Source: Paenibacillus sacheonensis
Lineage (GTDB): Bacteria > Bacillota > Bacilli > Paenibacillales > Paenibacillaceae
DNA: 64,000 bases
Assembly: GCF_009909195.1 (NCBI RefSeq)
Contig: NZ_JAAAMU010000024.1
Coordinates: 1-64,000 of the forward strand
Reading direction: 5' to 3'
Under the pieces are notes generated by a model. It made no database searches. It worked only from the letters and a program-made list of their open reading frames with translations, and had not been told where the DNA came from. The number at the start of each line of letters is the position of its first letter. Positions within the stretch are counted from its first letter, which is position 1. Of this stretch, positions 15,065-25,900 are shown piece by piece. Position numbers and translations under genes: made by a program.

Positions 15065-16327
15065 CTAGAATAAGGATAATTGTTTTTGTTCTTCATGCTT
15101 CAGCATTAAACTCACATGCCTTGCAATTTCTTGAGCCATTAGGGGTGGAACAGCATTACCAATCTGGGTTAAAACAGCCGTACGCGGTCCCTCAAAATAA
15201 AAGTCATCAGGAAACGATTGCAGCCTCGCGGCTTCTCTGACCGAGAGGGATCGTCTTTGGGATAAATCTGGATGAATATAATAATGGCCATCTTTTGCAA
15301 TATGTGCAACGACAGTATGAGAAAAATGAACATCTTTCCCCACGACTTTATACCTATCTAAAAAAGAACTCAGATTTTTATGCGTTCTGAGCTCTTCAGG
15401 AACATCAGTGTAGACTAATCTTTTCTGCGACTCATTCCACAGTTCAATAGCCATTGCATAGATTTTTCTATCCCGTTCATTATGGACTCTGGTTAGATGT
15501 TGAGTTAAAACATCATGTTCATCTCTTATTTTACTTTCACGAAGATACTGTGTAGGCTTTGTTAAATATATATTGTTTTCTTCTCCAGGTTCTAAGCTCG
15601 GTAAATCACTCAGTACATCATTTACAAAATATTTTTGAGGAAGCTTTTTAAAAACCGGATACTCATAATCAAGATTGTCCTTCCAACCTATTAGAATAAC
15701 TCTTTGCCTATTTTGCAAAACATTAAAATTTACTGCATTTAATGTTTCAGCTTTTATCTCATAACCAGATTTTCTCATGATTTCTTGAACATCTTTAAAC
15801 AGTGTCCCTTTGGCAGCATTCAATATCCCAGGAACATTTTCAAACACAAAAATATCCGGATCATACCGTTCAAGAAACTTAACATATTGCTTGTAAAGGT
15901 AATTCCTTGGATCATGCTCTTTTCCATAAGGATCCCTTGCCCTTCCCACTAAAGAATACGCTTGGCAAGGAGGACCTCCAATAATTACATCAACTTTATC
16001 TTTCTGACCTGTTTTTCTAATCAAATTAGCATCGATGATACTAAAAATTTGCTCGATGCTTTCGTCGCTTATTTCACTATTCATAACTGCAGCAGCTTCT
16101 TCTTCTGGCAGTGTATCATATAATTGCAGTTGTGAAAGTTCTCCACGAAGATAATTGTTATATATTTGTCCTTGCTCGTTCTTCTTCAGATGATAATACG
16201 CTGCCCGAGTTTTGAGTGTTAAGGCTGCATACTTGTTCATCTCCACATGAGCAATGGGCTCGAATCCTTGACGTATAAAACCCTCCGACAATCCCCCTGC
16301 CCCTGCAAATAGATCGATGAAATTCAT
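15065..16327 (-). CDS. drmMII: DNA cytosine-5 methyltransferase (DISARM DrmMII type)
   Basis: A 420-residue C5-methyltransferase. Conserved motifs appear in order: motif I FIDLFAGAGGLSEGF (SAM binding), motif IV GGPPCQAYSLVG with the catalytic Cys, motif VI FENVPG, motif VIII QNRQRVILIGW and motif X QIGNAVPPLMAQEIA. AGGGGACAGACAAT precedes the ATG. In class 2 DISARM a C5-methyltransferase marks host DNA as self. Its place near drmA-drmB-drmC supports that role; it is separated from them by the RelE-UvrD and AIPR genes. The recognition sequence cannot be told from sequence. A conventional type II methyltransferase is the alternative, but no cognate restriction gene is next to it. Confidence 0.9.
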   Translation of the reverse strand: MNFIDLFAGAGGLSEGFIRQGFEPIAHVEMNKYAALTLKTRAAYYHLKKNEQGQIYNNYLRGELSQLQLYDTLPEEEAAAVMNSEISDESIEQIFSIIDANLIRKTGQKDKVDVIIGGPPCQAYSLVGRARDPYGKEHDPRNYLYKQYVKFLERYDPDIFVFENVPGILNAAKGTLFKDVQEIMRKSGYEIKAETLNAVNFNVLQNRQRVILIGWKDNLDYEYPVFKKLPQKYFVNDVLSDLPSLEPGEENNIYLTKPTQYLRESKIRDEHDVLTQHLTRVHNERDRKIYAMAIELWNESQKRLVYTDVPEELRTHKNLSSFLDRYKVVGKDVHFSHTVVAHIAKDGHYYIHPDLSQRRSLSVREAARLQSFPDDFYFEGPRTAVLTQIGNAVPPLMAQEIARHVSLMLKHEEQKQLSLF

Positions 16328-16397
16328 ATTGTCTGTCCCCTATCAAATATCATTACAATAAGTATACTAGTCTATCGAAATACAGAGAAGGGACAAA

Positions 16398-18146
16398 CTA
16401 CAATGCCAACAATGTCTCAATCCCCATATCACGGAAGCCAGTCCAACATTCTTCTTTTTTACACCACTCTGTAATGTTCTCTTGATTTGGAGGAGTCGTA
16501 ATGTGCGCATAGGCGGCTTTAATAACAATTTCCATAGTATCTATCATAGAAGAAGGCACAGCTTGTTTCTGCCATATATTAAGTAGGTCTGTCTCTTCAA
16601 GCATTTTATATGATAACCAAGCCATAGTATAAGTAACAATATTTGCACGGTACTTTGTGGTTACTAACTTATTTATAGTGTTAAATATGATTGCTTTAGC
16701 AATAGTATTATAAAAGTAATTTTTATCAATGTTCTCCAATTCAATATCATCAAGTGATTTAGAAAACGCCTCAAAGTTTTTCTGATTCCCCCTGCTTACA
16801 ACATGCGGAAGCTGATCCCAAGAGTGAAGAAATTTCGCCAAATCTGTCTTTGTAAATAATTGTTCTTTAGGATAATTCTCATCAAATAACTTCTTCTTAG
16901 CATTCGTGCCCGCTTTCCCTTTCATATCCAAATACTGTCCACGAGCACGCTCATAAAACCATTTGCTTTGACGGTAACTCCCATCAGTTGCCGGCGCCCA
17001 CAAATCCCTGGATAGGGCTTCCAACTTCCTGTGGTACGGATTGTTTGAATAAAAATCCGCTGTTTGAATTTTATTCTGGTTGTTCGCGCACATTGAAATG
17101 ATTGGCACCATTTCATCCATCTTTTCGGATTCTTTAATAACTGTAAGCTTCATTTGGACAAAAACTTTCGATATATCAGCTTTATCCTTTTTAAAGGCAT
17201 GGTAAATCGATGCAGTAGTCTGCCCTCCATTTACTACTTGAAAGTCTTTTATTACTTTTATTGATCGAGATTCTTTATCTTCATTTACTGACATAAACTC
17301 CACATGCTCGGCAGTTGCTGATAGTCCGTTGTTATACGCTAAGAACATATGAGGTTCCCTCAGTATGGTCTTTCTGATCTCACGATTTACTCCTCTAACT
17401 TGCAAGAATGATCGCACATTTCGTTCGATTAATCGCTCACCATATTCTTCATAAATCATAGCCAGTAATTCACCCGGTACAATTAAAAGATAAGATTCAT
17501 AGTCATCGTTAGCACTTGGCATTTGCAAGCAAGGCAAAGAAGTTTCATATTTTTCAAACAGATCAATGGTAACAGGTTCACGTTTTTTATCAGAACTCTT
17601 TAAACGGTACAATCGTTCTAAATCCCACACGTGGAAAGTAACTTGTATTCCATCAACATCCAGATCTTCAAGGTTGATTGTTTTAGTAATTCCATCCGTA
17701 AAGAAATATATACGAATAATATCTATTTCTTCTTTTTCGTCGTTGATTTTCTTTGCAATTTCATACTCGTCTGTTCCTTTTTTGAGCGCATGATGTAGTC
17801 CTGACAAACTTTTCTTCAGAAAATTAAGACATCGCTTTATGACTGGTTCCCATTCAGTTTTATGTATGCTAATTGGCGGAACGATCCTAGTTTGTAAACT
17901 GACAACAAGATCTATACCTTTATGAGCGCCGTCATCATGTATTGAGTAACCATTTAATTGAATACCAGTTCTCTTATATTCACATAATTCAATTGGTCCT
18001 ATCTCACCAGCTTCGTAGATATAACCATATATCACGTCAGTAAATGTTGTTACTGAATTAGCTTCATTTCTTGCAGCAGCTACTCCTTCAACGTGATCTT
18101 TAAACTCCACTGCAAAATCGCGCAATCCTTGTTCCATTAAACCCAC
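16398..18146 (-). CDS. AIPR-domain protein (abortive infection / phage resistance family)
   Basis: A 582-residue protein with a clear AIPR domain in its middle: YGERLIERNVRSFLQVRGVN (~240), ILREPHMFLAYNNGLSATAE, then FQVVNGGQTTASIYHAF (~310), the most conserved signature. AIPR proteins occur with restriction-modification and abortive-infection loci; their biochemistry is poorly defined. The start is either GTG at 18146 or ATG at 18137; neither has a strong ribosome binding site. The gene lies between the methyltransferase and the RelE-UvrD gene, with a 192-bp gap upstream that may hold its own promoter (TGTTAGAAT extended -10 candidate near 18220). Confidence 0.85.
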   Translation of the reverse strand: MGLMEQGLRDFAVEFKDHVEGVAAARNEANSVTTFTDVIYGYIYEAGEIGPIELCEYKRTGIQLNGYSIHDDGAHKGIDLVVSLQTRIVPPISIHKTEWEPVIKRCLNFLKKSLSGLHHALKKGTDEYEIAKKINDEKEEIDIIRIYFFTDGITKTINLEDLDVDGIQVTFHVWDLERLYRLKSSDKKREPVTIDLFEKYETSLPCLQMPSANDDYESYLLIVPGELLAMIYEEYGERLIERNVRSFLQVRGVNREIRKTILREPHMFLAYNNGLSATAEHVEFMSVNEDKESRSIKVIKDFQVVNGGQTTASIYHAFKKDKADISKVFVQMKLTVIKESEKMDEMVPIISMCANNQNKIQTADFYSNNPYHRKLEALSRDLWAPATDGSYRQSKWFYERARGQYLDMKGKAGTNAKKKLFDENYPKEQLFTKTDLAKFLHSWDQLPHVVSRGNQKNFEAFSKSLDDIELENIDKNYFYNTIAKAIIFNTINKLVTTKYRANIVTYTMAWLSYKMLEETDLLNIWQKQAVPSSMIDTMEIVIKAAYAHITTPPNQENITEWCKKEECWTGFRDMGIETLLAL

Positions 18147-18285
18147 ACTTTTCTCATGAATTTTTAGGTTATTAATTAATCGACAATTTCCCTTATAATT
18201 CTTATTCTAACATAAAAGCTGCTCTGAAAATGATATCCGAATGTGGAACAAGTACCATTATATTGAAGCTTTGCAGAGTAATAAA

Positions 18286-18323
18286 ATGAAAGCAGTCCTC
18301 ATATCCAACTCCATGAAGACTGC
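18286..18323 (-). terminator. Weak hairpin downstream of the RelE-UvrD gene
   Basis: GCAGTC / GACTGC with a 20-nt loop is followed on the minus strand by TTTCATTTTATT. It may attenuate rather than end transcription from drmABC-uvrD into the AIPR gene. Confidence 0.4.
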
Positions 18324-18338
18324 CCGTTAACAAATATA

Positions 18339-20399
18339 TTAATTAGTGCTAATTTCGGTAGACCAATAACTTACATCTAACTCTTTAATGAAACTTGAGG
18401 GAGCTTTATTATCATAAACAACCATTAACCCTCTCATTGCTCGGGTGATACCAACGTACAGTGTCCTCCTGGAAACTTTTACGGTTTCTGCAATATCATC
18501 TTCATCCATTTTATCTAAGATCCTCGGAAAATCTTTATCAATCCCAGCAACACAAACTATCGGAAACTCAAGTCCTTTTGATGCTGACATAGTAAGAACC
18601 TTCACTTCGTCTGATTGGAGATCTAGCTGACTCCCCCGAATATATTTGCACGGTAGTCCAACTTTTGTGATACCTTCCGATATTTCGCGTCCTACTGCGG
18701 AGGAGGGAACAAGGATTGCAGCAGATGAAGTCTTTAGTCGAAAATGCTTACTCATTTGCTTTATAAATTTCACAATCAAGTCGTACTGTTCATTCTCTGA
18801 ATTGTAACCAAACAATAATGGTTGTGGGCCAGATTGACTGGATCGCAACATTGATAAATCTTGGTCACCGCTTCCCGTAGATTTCAGGAAATGACTAGCA
18901 GCATCTGAGATTTCGCGGGTTGTACGGTAATTCCTTCGAAGGTTTATTGCCCTACCACGAAATTGTAGTTTATCATGCACTTCACTCCAGGAAAATCCTT
19001 TATAATATATAGATTGTGAACCATCTGCTGTAAGATAGATTCCTTTGTTACTTTTGGAGAGCTCAACTAATAATGAAAGACCCGTAGGTGTCAAATCTTG
19101 AGCCTCATCGATAATTACTGCATCATACCTGTCCTTCCACACACCTGATATTACCAACTCAAGCGCTTGGCACCGAGTAGCCGAAATAGTAGTAAGATTA
19201 CGTTCCTTAAGCAAAGAACAATATTTTTGATAAACGCCCCAAATTAGTGCTTTGGTCGATTTAGTCAGAGCTGTTCCCCGACCAACTCTACTGACATTTA
19301 AATATGTCTCCAGAGTTTTTATATCGCGCCCCTCAATTACCCACTCAATTTCATCCAACAAGTAATCAATACGGTATCTGCTTAAAAGTTCATCATTACC
19401 TAATGATTTGACCGAATGCTCCATCATAATCTTCTTCTGATTTTGATCAGCCACTTCCAAAGACTTTCCAGCAGTTCTCACAATATTTAACGCTATTTCA
19501 TCTGCTGTTTCAATTGTGACACTGGATATCCTGGTCCTTAGTAATTGCTCAAGTAATTGCTCAGAGAATCTTGCTAAAGCTGGTGTATATGTAGTAAATA
19601 AAATTTTACTATTCGATTTCCCTTGCTTCCCATAATAGTCAAGGAGGGATCTAACACGATATAGAGCAATCGTTGATTTCCCTGTTCCTGGACCACCTTT
19701 TATTAAGGCAGGTCCTTGTAGTGCCCAATCAACCAATCTTTCCTGATCTGCATCTAATCTAAGTAAAAATCCTAGCAGATCGCCTTCCTTATATCGAATC
19801 AGATCATTTGTGTCGAATACAATTAAGTCTGGTTGTTGCATGATTTCTTCAACAGGTCTCGGAAATAGATTATCTACAATACGCTCGATATATTCGTCAG
19901 GTATGTTCAGTGTTAATAGATCATCTTCCGAATTACATGACTCTAAACCAATATGATATTCACTAGGAATCCTTAATTGGGCTAGCCATTCGCTTGTTAT
20001 AGATTTCGGTAAACGATTATACGTAATATCATGGTGAATGTTTAATCTTGGTTGTTCATATCCCGCAGCGACTTCTTCATCAGAATCAATTTCTGCATCT
20101 ATTCCTAATTCTGCCGGTTCTTCATAATTAATGCCCTTTTGGTAAGCATTTTTACGGGAGCGAATACTTAACAGCCGTATCCAATTACCTCCAAAAGAAT
20201 AAAACAATCGAAAATCGCCTACTCTGAGTCTGTAGACATCATCCCACTTATTTAGTTTCTTTTTCAAATGACCATCAGGTATCGGGTTTTGAGCTAGGAA
20301 ATTTATTTTCTCCCATACCTGCTCGCCCATCTGAGATGGAAGAGCGTGCAATTCACGCAAAAAAGATGGCTTAATATTAATATCTCTTGATAGATTCAT
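18339..20399 (-). CDS. RelE/ParE-like domain fused to UvrD-family helicase
   Basis: A 686-residue fusion. Residues 1-~92 resemble RelE/ParE toxins: helices, then KKKLNKWDDVYRLRVGDFRL, FYSFGGNWIRLLSIRSRKNA. Residues ~195-686 are a superfamily 1 helicase: Walker A IKGGPGTGKST (234-242), Walker B AVIIDEAQDLTPTG, motif III LTADGSQSIYYKGFSW, LRRNYRTTREI, VLTMSASKGLEFPIV and RRTLYVGITRAM. The ATG lies 3 bp after the drmC stop, so it belongs to the drmA-drmB-drmC transcript. Reported DISARM systems do not, to my knowledge, require such a subunit; it may take the place of another accessory protein. The toxin-like part may be an mRNA-interferase effector or just a nucleic-acid/ribosome-binding module; catalytic competence cannot be judged. 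Confidence 0.82.
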   Translation of the reverse strand: MNLSRDINIKPSFLRELHALPSQMGEQVWEKINFLAQNPIPDGHLKKKLNKWDDVYRLRVGDFRLFYSFGGNWIRLLSIRSRKNAYQKGINYEEPAELGIDAEIDSDEEVAAGYEQPRLNIHHDITYNRLPKSITSEWLAQLRIPSEYHIGLESCNSEDDLLTLNIPDEYIERIVDNLFPRPVEEIMQQPDLIVFDTNDLIRYKEGDLLGFLLRLDADQERLVDWALQGPALIKGGPGTGKSTIALYRVRSLLDYYGKQGKSNSKILFTTYTPALARFSEQLLEQLLRTRISSVTIETADEIALNIVRTAGKSLEVADQNQKKIMMEHSVKSLGNDELLSRYRIDYLLDEIEWVIEGRDIKTLETYLNVSRVGRGTALTKSTKALIWGVYQKYCSLLKERNLTTISATRCQALELVISGVWKDRYDAVIIDEAQDLTPTGLSLLVELSKSNKGIYLTADGSQSIYYKGFSWSEVHDKLQFRGRAINLRRNYRTTREISDAASHFLKSTGSGDQDLSMLRSSQSGPQPLLFGYNSENEQYDLIVKFIKQMSKHFRLKTSSAAILVPSSAVGREISEGITKVGLPCKYIRGSQLDLQSDEVKVLTMSASKGLEFPIVCVAGIDKDFPRILDKMDEDDIAETVKVSRRTLYVGITRAMRGLMVVYDNKAPSSFIKELDVSYWSTEISTN

Positions 20400-20402
20400 T
20401 GT

Positions 20403-21191
20403 CTACTCCTCCACACGCTGCAAAATTCCTGACTTCTCAAGCGAAAAGAAATGATCAGCCAATTGTCGAGCTGTTCCACCACTTACCCTCGCCCCAACTT
20501 CTATATTTGACTGCAACCCATGATATGTCAGATTAGCAGATGTTACTAATAGATCCTCTTGATCTATTAATAACATCTTTGCATGCAAACTTGCCATATC
20601 ATCTCCCGGCCTCCCAGCCCATCTCAATAAAATGGGAGAAGGGAGCGTTTTAGGCCAAATCGCCTTTAAGTTCTTGTAATTACTCCCGTCATCATGCAAG
20701 GCTATCTTCACCTCGCATCCGCGTTTTACAGCTCCCAACAACTTTTCTAGAACTGTCATCTGGGAAGCCCCTCCAGTTGTAAGACTATAACCAACAAGGA
20801 GTATCTTTTTATGTGCGGACTCGATCATTTCTTGCAATACCGCAAGTGTACTTCTAACATTTGCTCCAGTTGGTGGATAGGGACCAGTCCATACAATGTC
20901 GATCTTTGGCATTTGACTAACAAGCTGATTACGCGTTCTAATAGCTGTCCGAAAGGCAAATATTATGGAGTCACTCTTTAATTCACTAATTCTCCAAGCA
21001 TCTATCAGATCAGACAACAGTAATGGTGATATCAATTCTCCGTCCAGATATGTGGAAAAATGATATGCTGATGAGATACTTTCAAGTGAAATTTTCGGCA
21101 GCACTTCTAATAATTTAGTAATTGCTGACTCAGTACTTTTATTTACTATCCGGGATATTGCTATCTCCAAAGCTTTCAGATTACTCGTCAT
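20403..21191 (-). CDS. drmC: DISARM protein DrmC, phospholipase D-like
   Basis: A 262-residue PLD-superfamily protein with one clear HKD motif, SLHAKMLLIDQEDLLVTSAN (~205-224), followed by NIEVG. A second, degenerate half is suggested by KILLVGYSLTTGG (~133). Its ATG overlaps the drmB stop by 4 bp (ATGA). DrmC is part of the DISARM core and is reported as not essential for protection in the tested class 2 system. A single HKD motif means either a dimeric active site or a non-catalytic role. Confidence 0.88.
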   Translation of the reverse strand: MTSNLKALEIAISRIVNKSTESAITKLLEVLPKISLESISSAYHFSTYLDGELISPLLLSDLIDAWRISELKSDSIIFAFRTAIRTRNQLVSQMPKIDIVWTGPYPPTGANVRSTLAVLQEMIESAHKKILLVGYSLTTGGASQMTVLEKLLGAVKRGCEVKIALHDDGSNYKNLKAIWPKTLPSPILLRWAGRPGDDMASLHAKMLLIDQEDLLVTSANLTYHGLQSNIEVGARVSGGTARQLADHFFSLEKSGILQRVEE

Positions 21192-22951
21192 TCTTGGTTA
21201 AAAAAAGCTAGTGACTGATCGGATACTGTAGGTACTATAAACCCACGATCGAGGAATCGATTGGATTTTTCACACGATGTTTCAGCTGCAAGTTGACAAG
21301 CGTGACAAGCAGCTCCATTAAGGTCACCAATTGCATCAGGCTTATGTTCTGAACAAAGTGGATCCCCTGAACAAAACTTTGCATCTTCAAGTGCATGAAA
21401 AAGAATTTCTTCAAATCTGTCAGTCTTCCCCAGTTCGACTAACCCTCCAAGACTACCTTCTGAATCAGGTGTCGCTGTATAAATTAGTACACCAGCCATA
21501 TTCTGACCGTCTTTCTTTCGGGAATATATTCTCTCTCTTAATGATGTTGACGAATATCCTGAACTGAAACACAATTGCCGCATTAGAGCATGTGATAAGG
21601 TATGAAGGAGTACATATCGTGTTCCTGGGAATTCAACTGTATTCTCCATGTTACGATCTTTGCAATATCTCTCAAACTCCTTAGCCATGGGAATAGAGTT
21701 GGAGTCCGAAAACTTTTCCTTCTCCCATGCAGACAAAGCGTCCTCATGTAAAGTTATAAAGATACCCTCACCTCTTGTTACTATTCCCGGGCGCCAATTT
21801 TTTCTTGACTCACTAATTGATGCCTTAAATGATTCTTTTACAGTATCATCTTCTTCCCCTACAGAGGTAATATCCGGCAATGGCTCAATTCGGCTGAATC
21901 CATCAAGCACACGTACCTCCGTCAGTCTTCGCACCATAATCAATCTGCCTATCCTCTTACTAAATCTATCAGGCACTTGCTGTTCTTCAGTTTCAAACTC
22001 ATACTCCGTATCGGCTTCACCACCGCGTAACAAAGCTTCCCATTCCGGATAGTAGAGGTCCTGCTCTTCTCCGCTTCCCAAACCTCGTTGTTGCAGAATT
22101 GTTCCCCATATTTCATCAAGGTCAAACTCCTTGAAGGTTGGAAACAGGTCATCTTCGATGTACATTTTCAATTTTTCCTTCGAGTCTACCTTTCCAAGTC
22201 GATCCATCTCTTCTGCAACATCTTGATGAATAGTGGATGTGTATGGTGGAATTGATAGCGCACTCTGAACTACTGGAAAGTATAAGTTGGAAGCACCACG
22301 AAGTAATGCACGTGACTTTTCGGTGCACTCTTCTTTACTCCACGGCCCAATCCATTGCTTATGGCCTCGACATGAAGGTAGTCCAACTCCCATGAATGCA
22401 TCTTCCAATGTCCTCTTTTCCTCACACGATTTGCACTCAACTTCCACGTCTGCAATAGATCCACTTACACCTTTATCATTAAGGAATAATGAACCCTCAC
22501 AATCAAAATTCCCTTTTTTAGAATGCACATAGAAACTCCAAGGAAAATCATCAATGTGTCCTCTAGGGCATGCAACTAGGAAACGTGCAGGAAATACTTT
22601 CGTATTCTCCTCACAGTGGCAATACGCAATTTGAGAATCAGGATCTAGCATAAACTCTTTAAACTGAGACAGCTTTCTACATTTGGGACAAACCATAAAT
22701 CTCGGAAAGCGGTATGCAGGTAACGTTCCCTGTTTGCTATCCTGCTCCCACTGAAGTGACGGTGGAGCGTAGATTCTGCTGATATTCAGCTTCCTTTGCA
22801 ACCTCGGTTCCTTAATTACTTCGCATAACTTCAAATTCCAATGGTCAGTGCTAGATATAATAACCGAAAAATCTGGCAAGTCCATAATTGCTCCTGGACC
22901 AAATGTAGAAACCAACTGACTGTTTCTAACTTCACCAACTTTACCATTCAT
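21188..22951 (-). CDS. drmB: DISARM protein DrmB (DUF1998)
   Basis: A 587-residue protein starting MNGKVGEVRNSQLVSTFGPG, the characteristic N-terminus of DrmB. I use the ATG at 22951: AAAGGAG stands before it, and it lies 5 bp after the drmA stop; a longer frame to 23119 would run 160 bp inside drmA. Cys clusters (FMVCPKCRKLSQF, CHCEE, VECKSCEEKR, SCRGH) suggest zinc binding. The C-terminal DUF1998 part holds RYVLLHTLSHALMRQLCFSS, GVLIYTATPDSEGSLGGLV and a second Cys set (DPLCSEH, ACHACQLAAETSCE). In DISARM, DrmB pairs with the DrmA helicase and regulates its access to DNA. Translational coupling to drmA and drmC is evident. Confidence 0.92.
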   Translation of the reverse strand: MNGKVGEVRNSQLVSTFGPGAIMDLPDFSVIISSTDHWNLKLCEVIKEPRLQRKLNISRIYAPPSLQWEQDSKQGTLPAYRFPRFMVCPKCRKLSQFKEFMLDPDSQIAYCHCEENTKVFPARFLVACPRGHIDDFPWSFYVHSKKGNFDCEGSLFLNDKGVSGSIADVEVECKSCEEKRTLEDAFMGVGLPSCRGHKQWIGPWSKEECTEKSRALLRGASNLYFPVVQSALSIPPYTSTIHQDVAEEMDRLGKVDSKEKLKMYIEDDLFPTFKEFDLDEIWGTILQQRGLGSGEEQDLYYPEWEALLRGGEADTEYEFETEEQQVPDRFSKRIGRLIMVRRLTEVRVLDGFSRIEPLPDITSVGEEDDTVKESFKASISESRKNWRPGIVTRGEGIFITLHEDALSAWEKEKFSDSNSIPMAKEFERYCKDRNMENTVEFPGTRYVLLHTLSHALMRQLCFSSGYSSTSLRERIYSRKKDGQNMAGVLIYTATPDSEGSLGGLVELGKTDRFEEILFHALEDAKFCSGDPLCSEHKPDAIGDLNGAACHACQLAAETSCEKSNRFLDRGFIVPTVSDQSLAFFNQE

Positions 22952-22956
22952 GACTG

Positions 22957-25900
22957 CTACTCCTTTAGATATATTCCTACAGATTTTTCTACGTCTCTCA
23001 TTGAGTTCGGAACACCAAAAATAGCTCCCTTTGGCTTTTCCCCCAAGGAATACATCAACTTTGGTTTCTTTAATGCTCGATCGTAAACAAGTGCACTTTC
23101 CATAGTTTTTGATTCCCATTCATCAATGTATCTTTGCAAGTGCTCGTTGACCTCTTTAAATTTTCCCGCTTCAATATTCCCAACCCTTTGTTTGAGGTAT
23201 TCCTTCATTTCAGATACCAAATGATGATTGGGTTTAAATTTCTTTGCCTGGTCTCGTTTTGCAATACCAGGAATATTTAATCTAGACATCATCACCAAAG
23301 TTGCTGAGAGTGCTCGATCCCTTGCCCTCGATGAAAATGGCGTTACACTAATAGCCTCAACATACCTGTAAAGTGCAGAATGGTAAGAGCCAAAGCGTTC
23401 ATAATGAGAAACGTCCCGCGGTCTTGCCCAGTTGTATACAGTGAAAACCAGGCCAGGATACTCACGTCCAACTCTACTAGTTGCCTGAATGTATTCAGCT
23501 GTTGTCTTTGGTTGTCCGGTTACAACCATAAGCCCCAGTCGACTTACGTCTACACCAACTGATATCATATTACTTGCCAATACAACATCTACCGGAGCAA
23601 CACCAGGATCTTTTGAATAAAATGGTTGTTCTAACCTTTGAAGTAGTTCAGGGATTTGACTTGAGTCTACCCGACTTGTCAACTCCGGTGCATTTTCCCG
23701 TAGAACCCTTGCCTTATACTCAAAGCGTTGGCCTTTTATGCGCTTAGATAAAACATTTATTCGTGCCTTAACATCGTCCTCAATCAAACGTACTGCTCCT
23801 CCAAGTTCTCGCAGACTATTAAAATATCCAACAAGAGTCCGATAGGGATCTAAACTTTTTTCATCTTCATTGATAGCATCCGTTGCAGCGAGTAAGGCAG
23901 CATAGACTCTAACTAGCGCAGTCTTTATACTTCTACCAGGAGCAAATATTCCAACATAAGTTCTCCCCGGTGTTGTCCTCAGTGACTGCTCAACCGAAAA
24001 ATAAGAGTCACCTGCTAATAGACCTGGACTCGGAAAAATAGCGGGTTTTCTTGCAAACAAGGACAATATTTGTTCTCTCGCTCTACGAATAGTAGCTGTT
24101 GAAGCTACCACTTTTGGACCTATTCTCTTACCCTCAATTTCTCTACCTGACAAATAATCAATAGCTGTCTCATAGAGTCCTACCATAGTTCCTAGCGGCC
24201 CTGCAATCAAGTGAAGTTCATCTTGTATGATTAAATCAGGTGGCAACAAAGGCCTATTATCTACAAAGTCCCCGGCTGGAGGGTTACTCTTTAGTACAGA
24301 TCTCCTCCATCCTTCTGTTGTTTCATCAGCCCCCTCAGCAGTGAAACCCCAATATTTCGTTTGTCCTTTAACTTTACCTACTAAAGATTGAGTCTCGGCT
24401 ACCCAAGGCATTCTAGCAAACTTATCTACAGTTCCAATAATCATTGTCGGTAACAGCCTATAAATCTCTTCATCAGATACAACTGCAGGTATCCCTTCAG
24501 GATTTTTGCTCCTGTGAAAAACACATGCATCTCTCGAGCATCCAATGATAACTCGACGCAATTTACGATTTGCATAATAGTTTTTCCTTTTCAATTCGGC
24601 ACCACACCACGGGCAGGAAACTAGTTGAACAGGTGTAGTTGAAGATGAGCTATATGTTTTTGATGAGAGGACTTCTTCGCACTTGTCAAAATCATTGGGA
24701 GTGTTCTTACTACCTACCCAAAGTCCGATTCGAAAAGGTTCAGCTCCCCATTTCTCCGGATTTTCATTTCGAATAACTTCACATGCACAAATAAGTGTAG
24801 ATGCCCTTTGAAATTGTTGTATAGTCAATAGCCGAAGTGTGTATCTCATCAAAACAGTAACCCCTGCATCACCTCTCATAGCATCATGTTCTTTTCGTAG
24901 CCTTCTGATTGCTATTACAAACGCCGCTAAGCCCAAATATGCTTCGGTCTTACCGCCACCTGTTGGAAACCATAGCAAATCAGCTATCTGCCTATCAACG
25001 TGAGTAGGTTCTACAATTCCCGTGATTGACTGCAGAATAAAAGCAATTTGAAAAGGTCTCCATTGTGATTTTCTAGTAGGATCAGGCCCATTAGACCAGT
25101 CTTTTTGTTTACTAGCAACTCTCGCCCACATGCTCTGAGCCCTTTGCATAGCCATACTCCGATTGGCGAAACGGAAGGCTTCAAGAACATGCCCGTTGTC
25201 TTCACTGGATCTTATTAGATCAAGTCCCTTTCTCATACGATTCAAGGACTCCCGACAAGACTTTAAATGCTCAGTTGCTGTTATTTTCAACTCGCCATCC
25301 AGAAGATCGCTTGCATCTTCTTGCTCCCATATCCAATTATCATAATCATCTAGAAGAGGGTTTAGTAAGTCATGGATAGCATCACCGTCTTCAGCCTGTG
25401 CCAAATCCATCATATCCATTGAACCCTCGCCTTCCCAGTTAGGAGGAATTACTCTTGGAATTTCATGTACAGGCATAATCACGGTTTTTAGTTCACGCGC
25501 ATTTTGATTATCTTCACTAACCTCTCCCCATATTACGGACACTCCATGACCAACAGCAAAGACAGTCTGATTCCGATAAAGCAATTCATCAGCTGCGACA
25601 TCAGGATATTTTGTTTTCTGCTTGATAACCAATTTTCTAACAGAGAAAGGGTATGTATCCTTTTTCCCGAATAGCCTTATCTCAGGTTGAAATAAGCATA
25701 GCTCATCTTTAGACCCCTTTTCGGGTAGTGGATTACGATTAACTAAAAATAGGCTAACTGCGTGGCGATTATGAATATCATTCATCGGCCTTGAAATGAG
25801 TTCCAGAAAAACCCCACTATTTACTGTTAAATAGGATCTGCGTACTCCATCTGCCGGTAACACATCCAAACTAATCATATTCACAACATGATTTCTCTTC

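Noticed and set aside
15065..16327. Stand-alone type II restriction-modification system
   Set aside because: No restriction gene adjacent; drmA, drmB and drmC in the same block make DISARM the better reading.
22952..23119. Longer start for DrmB
   Set aside because: Would overlap drmA by 160 bp with no ribosome site; the ATG at 22951 has AAAGGAG and the family N-terminus.
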